NCBI GenBank assembly: GCA_945494785.1
Contig: CALYVN010000002.1
Span: 1 to 64,000, forward strand
Direction of reading: 5' to 3'
DNA: 64,000 bases
Origin: an uncultured Alistipes sp.
Lineage (GTDB): Bacteria > Bacteroidota > Bacteroidia > Bacteroidales > Rikenellaceae
The notes under the pieces: generated by a model
Database searches by the model: none
What the model saw: the letters and a program-made list of their open reading frames with translations, nothing else
Told to the model about the DNA's origin: nothing
Shown: positions 10,697-19,980 of the stretch, piece by piece
Numbering within the stretch: position 1 is the first letter of the stretch
How the letters are laid out: each line of letters begins with the position of its first letter
Translations under genes and position numbers: made by a program

Positions 10697-12025
10697 TTAC
10701 AAGAATCGTTTTACGCTCTTCGCGCTCTTGTGTGCAACGGTTGCACCGGCGATGTTGTCAGGTACGTCCGCTTTGACATATACCGATACCTCTGCGTCAT
10801 TGGCTGTGTTGCTCCACGTGAGCGTATTCTCCGTGACCTCTTCGAGTGCGTAGGTCGTTGCCCATGGCGTACCGTCCGAATACTCGCCGCCGAATATGTG
10901 GGCAGATGCGTCGAAGGTGTATGTACCCGTGAATTTGCTTACCTCGTAATCGTTGGCACGCTGGTAGAGCGTGAACGAGTAGTCGTCGCCCAATACCATA
11001 TATACGTCGAATCCGGCAGCCTGACAGCAGTAGGTCGAAAGTTTCCAACTGCCCCAGCACTCTGCAAGTTGCGATGCAGGTTTGTCGATAAGACGCTCCT
11101 CGTTTGCGTTGAAATTGAGCGTCGTAACCTTGCCGCGATAGAAATCTATCGCGCTCGTCGTCTGCAATTGGAATCTGCCGAGCGACGTGGCCACCGTTAT
11201 CGTCGATGCGACAGGCAGAGTTGCCGCATTTACGAGCATGTAACCCGTAAAAGTCTCATCCACTGCTGTTTTGGTGCTGTTCTCCACCGTAAGCGCAACG
11301 CTTGGTGTGCCGTTTACGATTTTGACGGTCGGATTGACTATGTCGATTGCCACCTCGCCCGTAAGTGCCGTTTCCGAATCTGCCGACTCTATCGTGATGC
11401 CCGTTACGGTAAATGCGCGGGCATATTTGTTCGCCACGTTGAATTTGATTATGGCAAATGCGTGCGTGAAGGTAAACGGCACGGTTACCGTCGTTCCCTC
11501 AATCATCGATGCGGCAACCTCTGTTGGAGTGGCCACCAAAAAGTCGTTTGCTCCGATGTGTGCGGTCGAGGCGTTGCCGTTCTGTACCTGTGCGCCCAGA
11601 GTGAACGGGCGACCGAGCGAATAGGCTATTGCCCGCGAGCCACCGTCGAGCGATCCTTCGATTTCGACCGTTTGTTCGCTGCTGTAAGGATAGTAGCCGA
11701 CGATTACATCGCCCGTCTTTACGTTGAAGGTTGCAGTCGAGGTGAAGCGTGCCACACTCGACATGTCGCTTCCGGCATTGTCGTAACGCAGATTCTCGAT
11801 GGTCGAAGCGTAACCGTCGCTGAAATTGCGGCAAACATATACGCCCAATTGGTCGGTAGCGTTCCAATATGCCGTTGTCAGGTTCTCCTCATACGAGGTG
11901 CGCGTAGGCGATTCGGCGGAGATGACTATCGAAGCCCCCTCTACCGTGATGCCTTTCGGTGCATCGTTCTTTGTGCAGCCTGCCGCAATCAGCAGGACGA
12001 TGCAAAGCATGTGTAATTTTTTCAT
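10697..12025 (-). CDS. fimbrillin-like lipoprotein with lipocalin-like C-terminal region (cassette A)
   Basis: MKKLHMLCIVLLIAAGCTKND lipobox; TRTSYEENLTTAYWNATDQLGVYV; C-terminal GSWKLSTYCC...YSFTLYQ...FTGTYTF. Start trimmed from 12136 to 12025. Confidence 0.78.
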   Translation of the reverse strand: MKKLHMLCIVLLIAAGCTKNDAPKGITVEGASIVISAESPTRTSYEENLTTAYWNATDQLGVYVCRNFSDGYASTIENLRYDNAGSDMSSVARFTSTATFNVKTGDVIVGYYPYSSEQTVEIEGSLDGGSRAIAYSLGRPFTLGAQVQNGNASTAHIGANDFLVATPTEVAASMIEGTTVTVPFTFTHAFAIIKFNVANKYARAFTVTGITIESADSETALTGEVAIDIVNPTVKIVNGTPSVALTVENSTKTAVDETFTGYMLVNAATLPVASTITVATSLGRFQLQTTSAIDFYRGKVTTLNFNANEERLIDKPASQLAECWGSWKLSTYCCQAAGFDVYMVLGDDYSFTLYQRANDYEVSKFTGTYTFDASAHIFGGEYSDGTPWATTYALEEVTENTLTWSNTANDAEVSVYVKADVPDNIAGATVAHKSAKSVKRFL

Positions 12026-12041
12026 ATTGCTTAACTGTGTT

Positions 12042-12182
12042 TTACAAATCATAACTCTCTCCTTCGTCGAACGACGGGTCTTCCTTGGGCGAACCCCACT
12101 CGCGCGATGCCGCGAATCCCTGTTCGACACCGACATTGAGCGGTATGAGCGCAGGTGTCGTGTAGTGTTTTGTTGTTTTCAT
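12042..12182 (-). CDS. 46-aa micropeptide, P-x11-GFxxS family (cassette A)
   Basis: Own translation: MKTTKHYTTPALIPLNVGVEQGFAASREWGSPKEDPSFDEGESYDL*. 16 nt before lipoprotein start; TATATTTG -7 element upstream. Below length cutoff of ORF track. Confidence 0.8.
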   Translation of the reverse strand: MKTTKHYTTPALIPLNVGVEQGFAASREWGSPKEDPSFDEGESYDL

Positions 12183-12383
12183 CGGTTACGAATTGGCGTT
12201 TATATTTTTACAAATATATGTATTTTTTTAAATCATCTATCATCATCGGAATTTATTCGTGCTTTTATGACTGTAAAACACTTTTTTGTTATTGAAAACC
12301 GCCTGTTGATTGAATTTATTTTCAAGACAAATCTTCATTGGGTATTTTTGCTGTTCGAAAACCCTTAAATTGGTATTTTAATT

Positions 12384-12530
12384 ATGTTTACGAAAAAAGA
12401 ATACGATGCTCCCGCACTGTTTATCGAGGAGGTCGTTTGCAACAGAGGTTTTGAGGTTTCGCCTTTTGAAGACGGATTCTATTCCGATTTTGGCGATGGC
12501 GAAGAGGACGAATTTACAGACCTTTATTAA
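12384..12530 (+). CDS. 48-aa micropeptide, P-x11-GFxxS family (cassette B)
   Basis: Own translation: MFTKKEYDAPALFIEEVVCNRGFEVSPFEDGFYSDFGDGEEDEFTDLY*. 15 nt before lipoprotein ATG; TATTTTTG element upstream (~12342). Confidence 0.8.
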   Translation: MFTKKEYDAPALFIEEVVCNRGFEVSPFEDGFYSDFGDGEEDEFTDLY

Positions 12531-12545
12531 AAAAAACTCTCGATT

Positions 12546-14513
12546 ATGAAAAAGATATTGCTTTTTATGGCTGCTGCCGCCATGATGGGCGGTTGCGCCA
12601 AAAACGACTCGGATAGTTCCGTGATTGCTCCTGTCAGGGAGCGTGTCGAAGTCGGCGTTGCTACCGACGGTACGAAGGCCTCTTACGATGCCTCGTTGAA
12701 AGCCTATTGGGAAACGGGCGACAAAATCGTTGCCGTTATGGGCTACGGTACGGTGCAGGGCGAAACTTTGGATATACAGAGCGGTAGCGGCAGTGCCAAT
12801 GCCGTGTTTGCGGGCGAAATCACCGTCCGCGATTTAATCGATCCGCGCTATATCCATTTTGCATATCCCGACACCGCAGTTTTGGAGAGTGTGGGCGATG
12901 CCGAGTCGGCAACCACGTGTACTTTTACCGTTGCCACCGAGCAGGACGGCAAATGGTCGCCGTTCCTCTGCGCTTCGTCTGCCGAGAAGGCGCGACCTTC
13001 GAAACTCTCCGGCATAACGTTCGGCAAGTCGCTCAATGCCGCATTCGGCGTGCGCGTGTTTGCTGCCGACGGCTCTACTCCGAAGCAGTTGCAGAGCGTT
13101 AAAATCGAGGCTGCCAACAACATTACGGGTACGCTCTCTGCCACTACGGCAGTCGATGGCTCGTTTGCCGATGCCGTGTTTGCGGTCGATGCCACGGGCA
13201 ATACGATTACCGCAACCAATCCGCAATATACGACGGGTGTCGATGGCGCAGGCCGCACATACTACGAATACCGTTTCGAAGTGTTGCCTGTCGTTGCGGG
13301 CGATATCAAGATAACCGTTACCGCAGCAGACGGCGCGGTATTGTCGCGCACCATGGGCAAATCGGTAACCTTCACGGCCAACAAACGCGCGGGAGTCAAT
13401 ATCTCGTGGGCATCCGTTTCGGTCGAGGGCATTACGTCGTGGTACGAGGATTCGTGCAACAGCGGTGTCGCATCCTCGCTCGACGGGCGCAAAATCTATG
13501 TAAACAATGTCAAAATTGCGGGTGTCGATGCCGATGCTGCGGGCGTGTCCGAATCGGGTATCAAAGTAACCGACGCCTCCAATAACGTGTCGGTGTACAA
13601 AAATACCGACGGCGGCACATCGTTCAGTAAGGAGATAGCCGTTGTCGGCGGCACTTACAGGGTACAGCCGTATGCCGTTATCAACGGTACCGAATATACC
13701 GCAGCCGAGCAGTCGATTATCGTTACGTCGGTGTTGGGCATCGGTACGCACAATATCTGGACATCCTACAACCACAACGACGCGGTAAGCAAGCAGAACA
13801 GTGGTGTGGATAACGATAAAATCTATGCCAACGTTGCTCTCTCGGGCGACGATGCCTCCTATGCCGCATCCAATCTGGTATCGACCGTCGCTTTGGTCTA
13901 TGGCAGCACCACGACGCTGAAATCGGGCGACAAATCGCTTGTCGGTGCCGATTTCACGACCGATGCCGTCGCCAAGACCCAATATGCCGACTGCCGCTTG
14001 CTCGTTACGCTTGCCAATGCTTCGGGCAAAACATTTACACTCACCTCGCCGGCATATACAATGAATGTTACGGGAATACCGTATGATTTTGATTTCTCCA
14101 ATAATGGCAAGAATTCGGAAGGTTGGACGTTGTCGGGGACAAGTTGGAGCACGTATAGTGTTTTGCAGTTGGAAAAAAATGGATATGCCATTTCTCCGGC
14201 TTTCTACATTCCTGCAGATGTTAGTATAAATGTACAAACCACAGTCAAGACATATTTGTATTACGGTGTTGCTTGGAATCAGAAGACTAATAATTTATGG
14301 ATCGCATCTACAACTTCCACTTCTACCAAACCTGCATCCAGCAACCCTGTATCGTTTAAGAGTTCTATCTCTGCCATTGGTAGAGATGGTGGCAGTGATT
14401 ATTCTTGGAATTTCGATTTGACCAATTCTTCCAAATATATCGGAATAACTCATGATATCACAAGCGGAAATCAATTTTTTCCTATTTACCAATTTGGTGT
14501 TAGGTATAATTAA
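12546..14513 (+). CDS. fimbrillin-like lipoprotein (cassette B)
   Basis: MKKILLFMAAAAMMGGCAKNDSD lipobox; GTKASYDASLKAYWETGDKIVAVMGY motif; several Ig-like-looking segments. Confidence 0.78.
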   Translation: MKKILLFMAAAAMMGGCAKNDSDSSVIAPVRERVEVGVATDGTKASYDASLKAYWETGDKIVAVMGYGTVQGETLDIQSGSGSANAVFAGEITVRDLIDPRYIHFAYPDTAVLESVGDAESATTCTFTVATEQDGKWSPFLCASSAEKARPSKLSGITFGKSLNAAFGVRVFAADGSTPKQLQSVKIEAANNITGTLSATTAVDGSFADAVFAVDATGNTITATNPQYTTGVDGAGRTYYEYRFEVLPVVAGDIKITVTAADGAVLSRTMGKSVTFTANKRAGVNISWASVSVEGITSWYEDSCNSGVASSLDGRKIYVNNVKIAGVDADAAGVSESGIKVTDASNNVSVYKNTDGGTSFSKEIAVVGGTYRVQPYAVINGTEYTAAEQSIIVTSVLGIGTHNIWTSYNHNDAVSKQNSGVDNDKIYANVALSGDDASYAASNLVSTVALVYGSTTTLKSGDKSLVGADFTTDAVAKTQYADCRLLVTLANASGKTFTLTSPAYTMNVTGIPYDFDFSNNGKNSEGWTLSGTSWSTYSVLQLEKNGYAISPAFYIPADVSINVQTTVKTYLYYGVAWNQKTNNLWIASTTSTSTKPASSNPVSFKSSISAIGRDGGSDYSWNFDLTNSSKYIGITHDITSGNQFFPIYQFGVRYN

Positions 14514-14530
14514 AAACATATTTTTGTAAG

Positions 14531-14563
14531 AAGGCGGCGGGATTTTCCAGCCGCTTTTGTTTT
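14531..14563 (+). terminator. intrinsic terminator
   Basis: GCGGC-GGGATTTTCCA-GCCGC followed by TTTTGTTTTG. Confidence 0.6.
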
Positions 14564-14619
14564 GTCTATTACTGTTGTCTGTTTCGCGCAATGGAGTGGT
14601 AGTTGGTTGCTCGGATGTG

Positions 14620-14739
14620 CCGTCATTCTGAGCGAAGCGAAGAATCTGTTTTGGGCGAATGCGCAGTTGCTTGCCTTTTGTCTTTGCCCGTTGCGCTTGC
14701 TCTCTGCCCGAGATTCTTCACTGCGTTCGAGAATAACGG
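14620..14739. repeat. imperfect inverted repeat, REP/MITE-like intergenic element
   Basis: Left arm CCGTCATTCTGAGCGAAGCGAAGAATCT; right arm AGATTCTTCACTGCGTTCGAGAATAACGG (near reverse complement) separated by ~63 nt. Confidence 0.7.
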
Positions 14740-14754
14740 GCAGAATATAAAAAA

Positions 14755-14782
14755 ACTCCCGCTCCTACAAAAGGAGCGGGAA
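14755..14782 (-). terminator. intrinsic terminator of rpsF-rpsR-rplI
   Basis: CCCGCTCCT-TTTGT-AGGAGCGGG followed on the minus strand by AGTTTTTTT. Confidence 0.85.
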
Positions 14783-14809
14783 TCGGTATGCGGTGCAATC
14801 CGTGTCGGA

Positions 14810-15250
14810 TTACTCCTCTGCTACAACGTTCAAAGCGACTTCGGCCTTGACCTCGCGGTGCAACTTGACAGAGGCCTTGTATTCGCCCACGGTCTTGATG
14901 CTCTCTACGCCGATATTCTTCTTATCGACCTCGATGCCTTTGGCTGCGAGAGCCTCGGCAACGTCGGCGGAAGTAATCGAGCCGAAGATTTTGCCCTCCT
15001 CTGCCTTAACGGTAAAGGTGAGCGGCAGATTGGCGATTTTCTCTGCCAAAGCCTGAGCGTCGGCGAGAATCTTCGCGTCCTTATGAGCGCGTTGTTTGAG
15101 GTTCTCGGCCAAAACTTTCTTTGCCGATGCGGTGGCAGCCTTTGCCAAACCCTGCGGAATGAGGTAGTTGTTGGCATAACCGGCCTTTACCTTGACGATG
15201 TCGTTGGCATAGCCGAGTTTCTCTACGTCTTTAATCAATATAATCTCCAT
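14810..15250 (-). CDS. rplI: 50S ribosomal protein L9
   Basis: MEIILIKDVEKLGYANDIVKVKAGYANNYLIPQGLA. Confidence 0.97.
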   Translation of the reverse strand: MEIILIKDVEKLGYANDIVKVKAGYANNYLIPQGLAKAATASAKKVLAENLKQRAHKDAKILADAQALAEKIANLPLTFTVKAEEGKIFGSITSADVAEALAAKGIEVDKKNIGVESIKTVGEYKASVKLHREVKAEVALNVVAEE

Positions 15251-15263
15251 GGTTGCCTCCTCC

Positions 15264-15542
15264 TTATTTCATACAGTCGGTTACGAATGGCAGAATTGCA
15301 AGATGACGCGCACGCTTAACGGCCTGTGCGACCTTCTTTTGGAATTTCTGCGATGTTCCCGTCAAGCGGCGAGGCAGAATCTTGCCCTGCTCGTTGAGGA
15401 ACTTTTTAAGGAACTCGCCGTCCTTGTAATCGACATATTTGATGCCGAGTTTCTTGAAACGGCAGTACTTCTTTTTCTTGACATCCACCGATACCGGATT
15501 GAGGTAGCGGAGTTCGCCCGTCTGATTGTTCTCTTGTGCCAT
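15264..15542 (-). CDS. rpsR: 30S ribosomal protein S18
   Basis: [18 protein letters not shown]...[32 protein letters not shown]. Confidence 0.97.
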   Translation of the reverse strand: MAQENNQTGELRYLNPVSVDVKKKKYCRFKKLGIKYVDYKDGEFLKKFLNEQGKILPRRLTGTSQKFQKKVAQAVKRARHLAILPFVTDCMK

Positions 15543-15545
15543 AGT

Positions 15546-15893
15546 TTACTCCTCCTTGTTTTTGTTGGCAAGTTTCGCACGACGCTTCTCCGAATACTCG
15601 ACAGCGTACTTGTCCTGCTTGAAAGTTAAGAATCTGATGATTCGCTCATCGCGACGATATTGGGTTTCGAGTTTTTCAACTATCGAACCCTCGCCCGTGA
15701 ACTCTGCCAGGAAGTAGAAACCGGTGGTCTTGTTCTGAATCGAGTAGGCGAGTTTTTTCAAACCCCAATTCTCGAAATTGACAATCTGACCGCCGTTCTC
15801 GGTAATAACACCCCGGAATTTGTCTGCCACCTCTGCAATCTGAGCCTCAGAAAGCACAGGGGTAACAATGAAAACGGTTTCGTAATTGTTCAT
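15546..15893 (-). CDS. rpsF: 30S ribosomal protein S6
   Basis: [26 protein letters not shown]...[24 protein letters not shown]. Confidence 0.96.
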   Translation of the reverse strand: MNNYETVFIVTPVLSEAQIAEVADKFRGVITENGGQIVNFENWGLKKLAYSIQNKTTGFYFLAEFTGEGSIVEKLETQYRRDERIIRFLTFKQDKYAVEYSEKRRAKLANKNKEE

Positions 15894-16024
15894 AATTTTT
15901 TTGTTTTTAATTGTTGCTGAATATTTAGCGACGCAAAGGTAAGCAAAAAAAACTGTTACGCAACAAAAACTTGCGGTTTTTATCCAAAAAGCGTTAATTT
16001 TACCGCCCGAAAAGAGATGTTTTT

Positions 16025-16462
16025 ATGGATTGGTTGTTCGGATTGGGTTATTTCGGCCTCTTTCTCGGCTCGTTTCTCGCTGCTACCGTCGTGCCGTTCA
16101 GTGCCGATGTGCTGCTGGTCGGTATGCTTGCGGCAGGCAGCGAAGCCTTTGCAACCATAGCCGTTGCCACGCTCGGCAATTGGCTCGGCGGTCTGACCTC
16201 GTATGCCATAGGCCGTATCGGCAAATGGGAGTGGATAGAGCGGCTGCATGTGAGTCGCGAAAGTCTCGAACGCCAACAACACTTCATCTGCCGTTACGGT
16301 GCTGTCGCAGCCATGCTTACATGGGTGCCGTTTATCGGCGATGTCTTTGCCGTCGCACTCGGTTTCTACCGTGTCGCGTTCGTGCCGATGGCATTTTGGA
16401 TGCTCGTCGGCAAATGCGCCCGTTTCGTTACTTGGGCTGTGTTGTGGTATTGGGTTGCCTAA
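16025..16462 (+). CDS. YqaA/DedA-type VTT domain membrane protein
   Basis: Small membrane protein: LGYFGLFLGSFLAATVVPFSADVLLVGML...GNWLGGLTSYAIGRIGKW. Confidence 0.83.
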   Translation: MDWLFGLGYFGLFLGSFLAATVVPFSADVLLVGMLAAGSEAFATIAVATLGNWLGGLTSYAIGRIGKWEWIERLHVSRESLERQQHFICRYGAVAAMLTWVPFIGDVFAVALGFYRVAFVPMAFWMLVGKCARFVTWAVLWYWVA

Positions 16463-17502
16463 CGCTCCTCGCTCTCCTTGAATCCCTGCGCTTTGAGCCT
16501 TATCTCGCCTCCGTCGGGTGTAACGAGATATGCTCCCGTGTTTTCGGCAGTGATATGGCCGATTATGTCGATGCAGCCGATATTCACTATCCGCTCCCGC
16601 TCGGCAAGCGGCACGGTAAAGAGCAGTTCGTAATCCTCGCCACCGTTCAAAGCCGCAACGACAGGGTCTATGTGCATCTCCTCTGCCAAAGCCGAAGTCT
16701 GCTTGGCAAACGGGATGCGCTCCAAATAGATACGCGCTCCGCAATGCGATGCTTTGCAGATTTGCAGCACGTCCGAAGCCAAACCGTCCGTCAGGTCAAT
16801 CATCGATGTCGGCACGAGTTTCTCCTCGCCGAGCGACTCCACGATGTCGTAGCGAGCACGTGGTTTCAAATAGCGTTCGAGCAGATATTCGTAACCCTCG
16901 AATCGGGGTTGCTGGTCGGTGCCTGCCAATACCCGTTTTTCGCGTTCGAGCAGTCGCAAGCCCATGAATGCCGCACCGAGATTGCCTGTCAGACATATCA
17001 GGTCGTTCGGCTTTGCTCCGCTGCGGCGCACAATCCTATCCTTTTTCGCGCGGCCTACTGCCGTAATGTTGATAACGAAGCCCGTCATCGAAGCCGTCGT
17101 ATCGCCACCGACCAAATCGACCTCCGCCTCGCGACACGCAAATTCGACGCCCGCATAGAAATCGCGCAACACCTCCACCGATATTTTGGACGAGATACCG
17201 AGCGAAAGCGTAATCTGCTCCGCTTTTGCGTTCATCGCCGCAATGTCGCTGATACCTTTGGTTACAGCCTTGTAACCCAGATGTTTCGGTGGGAAATAGG
17301 TCAAATCGAAGTCGATGCCCTCCAACATCGTGTCGCTCGACAGCACTATCGCCGTATCTTTCGATGCTTCGATGACGGCAGCATCGTCGCCTATGCCGAC
17401 GATGGTCGATTTGCATGCGGATTTGAAATTTTTTGTCAATTCGTCGATTAGCCCGAATTCGCCCAACTCGGCAATCTCGGTGCGCCCTTTCTGTTCAGCC
17501 AT
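16459..17502 (-). CDS. thiL: thiamine-monophosphate kinase
   Basis: TEIAELGEFGLIDELTK...VGIGDDAAVIE...DLVGGDTTAS; start trimmed to 17502. Confidence 0.93.
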   Translation of the reverse strand: MAEQKGRTEIAELGEFGLIDELTKNFKSACKSTIVGIGDDAAVIEASKDTAIVLSSDTMLEGIDFDLTYFPPKHLGYKAVTKGISDIAAMNAKAEQITLSLGISSKISVEVLRDFYAGVEFACREAEVDLVGGDTTASMTGFVINITAVGRAKKDRIVRRSGAKPNDLICLTGNLGAAFMGLRLLEREKRVLAGTDQQPRFEGYEYLLERYLKPRARYDIVESLGEEKLVPTSMIDLTDGLASDVLQICKASHCGARIYLERIPFAKQTSALAEEMHIDPVVAALNGGEDYELLFTVPLAERERIVNIGCIDIIGHITAENTGAYLVTPDGGEIRLKAQGFKESEER

Positions 17503-17692
17503 TGTTCGATAGTTTTGCGCTGCAAAGATAAAGAAAATAATTGTCTTGAATACAAGATGTGTCGCTTGAAGTCTCATTGAACAAAAGAACAGAATGAATG
17601 CCGAATTCAATTAAAAAATTTTAATAAATCGTTGCGATTGCCGAAATAATAGGTATCTTTGCACTGTTAATGAAATAACAGACAACAAAAGT

Positions 17693-18268
17693 ATGTTGAA
17701 TATTGTACTTTTTGGTGCTCCGGGTTGCGGCAAAGGTACGCAATCGGCACTATTGGAGCAGAAATACGGCTTGGCTCACGTCTCCACGGGCGAGATAATC
17801 CGCAGGGAGATTGCCGAGCATACTCCGCTCGGGGAGCGCATGGCAGAGCATATAGGTCGTGGCGAACTTGCTCCCGACGAGGTGGTTATCGAGATGATAC
17901 ACCACTATCTGCTTAAACACAAAGAGGGTAAAGGTATTATTTTCGACGGCTTTCCGCGTACCACGGCACAAGCCGAAGCGTTCGACCGTCTGCTTGCATC
18001 CGTGGGCGAGAGTGTCGCAGTGATGATATATATGGACGTGCCTGAGGAGGAACTCGTAAAGCGCATTTTGTTGCGCGGCAAGGATTCGGGACGTGCTGAC
18101 GATGCTTCAGAAGAGGTTATACGCAACCGCATCGAGGTCTATAAGTCGCAAACGGCGGTTGTCGCCGACCACTACCTTGCACAGGGCAAGTACGAGAACG
18201 TGCAGAGTTACGGCACCATCGACGAGGTGTTCGGCCGTATCTGTTCGGCAGTAGAAAAATATATGTAA
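17693..18268 (+). CDS. adk: adenylate kinase
   Basis: MLNIVLFGAPGCGKGTQSALLEQKYGLAHVSTGE...FDGFPRTTAQAEA. Confidence 0.97.
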   Translation: MLNIVLFGAPGCGKGTQSALLEQKYGLAHVSTGEIIRREIAEHTPLGERMAEHIGRGELAPDEVVIEMIHHYLLKHKEGKGIIFDGFPRTTAQAEAFDRLLASVGESVAVMIYMDVPEEELVKRILLRGKDSGRADDASEEVIRNRIEVYKSQTAVVADHYLAQGKYENVQSYGTIDEVFGRICSAVEKYM

Positions 18269-18290
18269 CCATACGCGGAACCAATCTGTT

Positions 18291-18320
18291 GGCGGTGTGT
18301 CGGAACGACCGACTGCCGCC
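18291..18320 (+). terminator. hairpin downstream of adk
   Basis: GGCGG-tgt-GTCGG-aacga-CCGAC-tg-CCGCC. Confidence 0.6.
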
Positions 18321-18388
18321 TTGTCTGTTACAAGCGCAAACAATCTGCCGACTGCACGGGAATTGTGAAGTTTTAATTTTTTAATGCC

Positions 18389-19789
18389 ATGAAACAGATT
18401 ATGTTATGTGTCATAACCGCAGCCTTGGTCATGGCGGGATGTGCAAAAGACGATGATGGCAATCGCGGCAATCTGCCACCGTTGCCCGACCCGACCGATG
18501 TGTGTTCGGGTATGGATGATGCGGTGTTCAAGGCCTACTGCATCGAAAATTTCGATAAGAACGGCGATGGCAAGGTCTCGAAATCGGAATACGAGGCCGT
18601 TACGGAAATCGACTGCAACGGGTTGGAAATCGCATCGTTCAAGGGTGTGGAGTATTTCGCCAACCTGCAAAAGTTCTCGTGCAACGACAACGAGAAGATC
18701 GCAAAAATCGATTTGAGCCGCAACGACAAAATCAAAGCAATCGGCAGCCAAGCCTTTTATGATTGTACGGCACTGAAAAGCGTGATGCTCCCTGCCGGAG
18801 TTACGACAATTGGCAATTCGTCATTTGCCCTATGCACAAGTCTAACGGAGATTGCGATTCCCGACAACGTTGCCGCTATCGGCGATATGGCCTTCTGCTC
18901 GTGAGAGGGGTTGGAGAGTATCGATATTCCCGAAAATGTCGTCGCAATCGGCAACGGTGTGTTTGCGGGTTGTGCAAACCTGCGCAATTTCCGCGGCAAA
19001 TACGCTTCGGCAGACGGTCGTTGTTTGATAATCGACGGGGAGTTGGTCGCATTCGCTCCTGCGGGATTGACGACATACGCTGTTCCCGACGGCGTTGCAT
19101 CCATTGCCGATTGGAGTTTCAACGATTGCGTAGCACTTACGGGTATAACCATCGCCGACAGCGTGGTGTTGATAGGCGACTATGCCTTCTCCGAGTGTCA
19201 GCAACTTGCGAGCATCGCAATCCCCGACAACGTTACGTCGATAGGCGATTTCGTGCTGTCCAAATGTTCGGGACTGAAAAGCGCAACTCTCGGCAGCGGT
19301 ATTGCGTTGATTGGCGATTTCGCATTCAACGAATGTACGGGGCTGACAAGTATCGACGTTCCTGCCAACGTCAAGACAATCAATATGTACGCCTTCTATG
19401 GCTGCACCGCTTTGACGAGCGTAACTATGGGTAACGGAGTTACGACAATCGGCAGCAATGTATTCCGCAAATGTACGGCTCTGACCAAAGTCGTCCTGCC
19501 CGACAGCGTCGAGACAATCGGAGATTATGCGTTCGGCTATTGCCAAGCGTTGCCAACCATTACCATACCCGCAAAGGTCGCATCGCTCGGCGATTATGCC
19601 CTCTATGGCTGTTTGCATCTGTCGAGCATCTATTGCAAGCCGACCACTCCGCCCGATTTGGGTCGCTCGGTGTTCAACGGCATTGCGTCGGATGCGGTCA
19701 TCTATGTGTCTCGTGCCTCGCTCGAAGTGTATAAAAACGCGATTTATTACAACGGCTGTTCGTCCGAGGTGGTCGGCTACGATTTTTAA
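18389..19789 (+). pseudogene. BspA-like LRR_5 lipoprotein with EF-hand-like loop, interrupted by one in-frame TGA (18902-18904)
   Basis: MKQIMLCVITAALVMAGCAKDDD lipobox; DKNGDGKVSKSEYEA; repeats xxIGxxAFxxCxxLxxIxIPxxV continue in the same frame on both sides of the TGA (18389..18904 and 18911..19789). Confidence 0.8.
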
Positions 19790-19806
19790 TCGGTACTTTT
19801 ATCGAA

Positions 19807-19841
19807 AAACAGGGCGGTGTCATTGGGTTGCCGCCCTGTTT
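19807..19841 (+). terminator. intrinsic terminator hairpin
   Basis: AAACAGGGCGG...CCGCCCTGTTT. Confidence 0.75.
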
Positions 19842-19980
19842 GCGATAGGTGCAAGGCCTTCGGTATATGTCTGTAACCGCACTGTATGGCTGTTGTTCAA
19901 AAATTTTTGTGCTTATGCTTTTATATCCCGAAAAATATGCGTACCTTTGAGTGCTGTATTGTATCGACAAAACTGCTTTT

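Noticed and set aside
14562-14750. Small plus-strand ORFs MSITVVCFAQWSG... / MVARMCRHSERSEESVLG...
   Set aside because: Fall on the REP-like inverted repeat; HSERSEES is a typical spurious translation of this repeat arm.
18902-18904. Selenocysteine or TGA-reassignment explanation for the in-frame TGA
   Set aside because: TGA is used as a normal stop in other genes here (e.g. mlaE), LRR cysteines are structural not redox-catalytic, and no obvious SECIS hairpin directly follows; simple nonsense change is more parsimonious.
18764-19740. Periodic DNA repeats that could be mistaken for a tandem repeat/CRISPR-like array
   Set aside because: Period follows LRR_5 protein repeats (~23 aa); no identical direct repeats with unique spacers and no cas genes.
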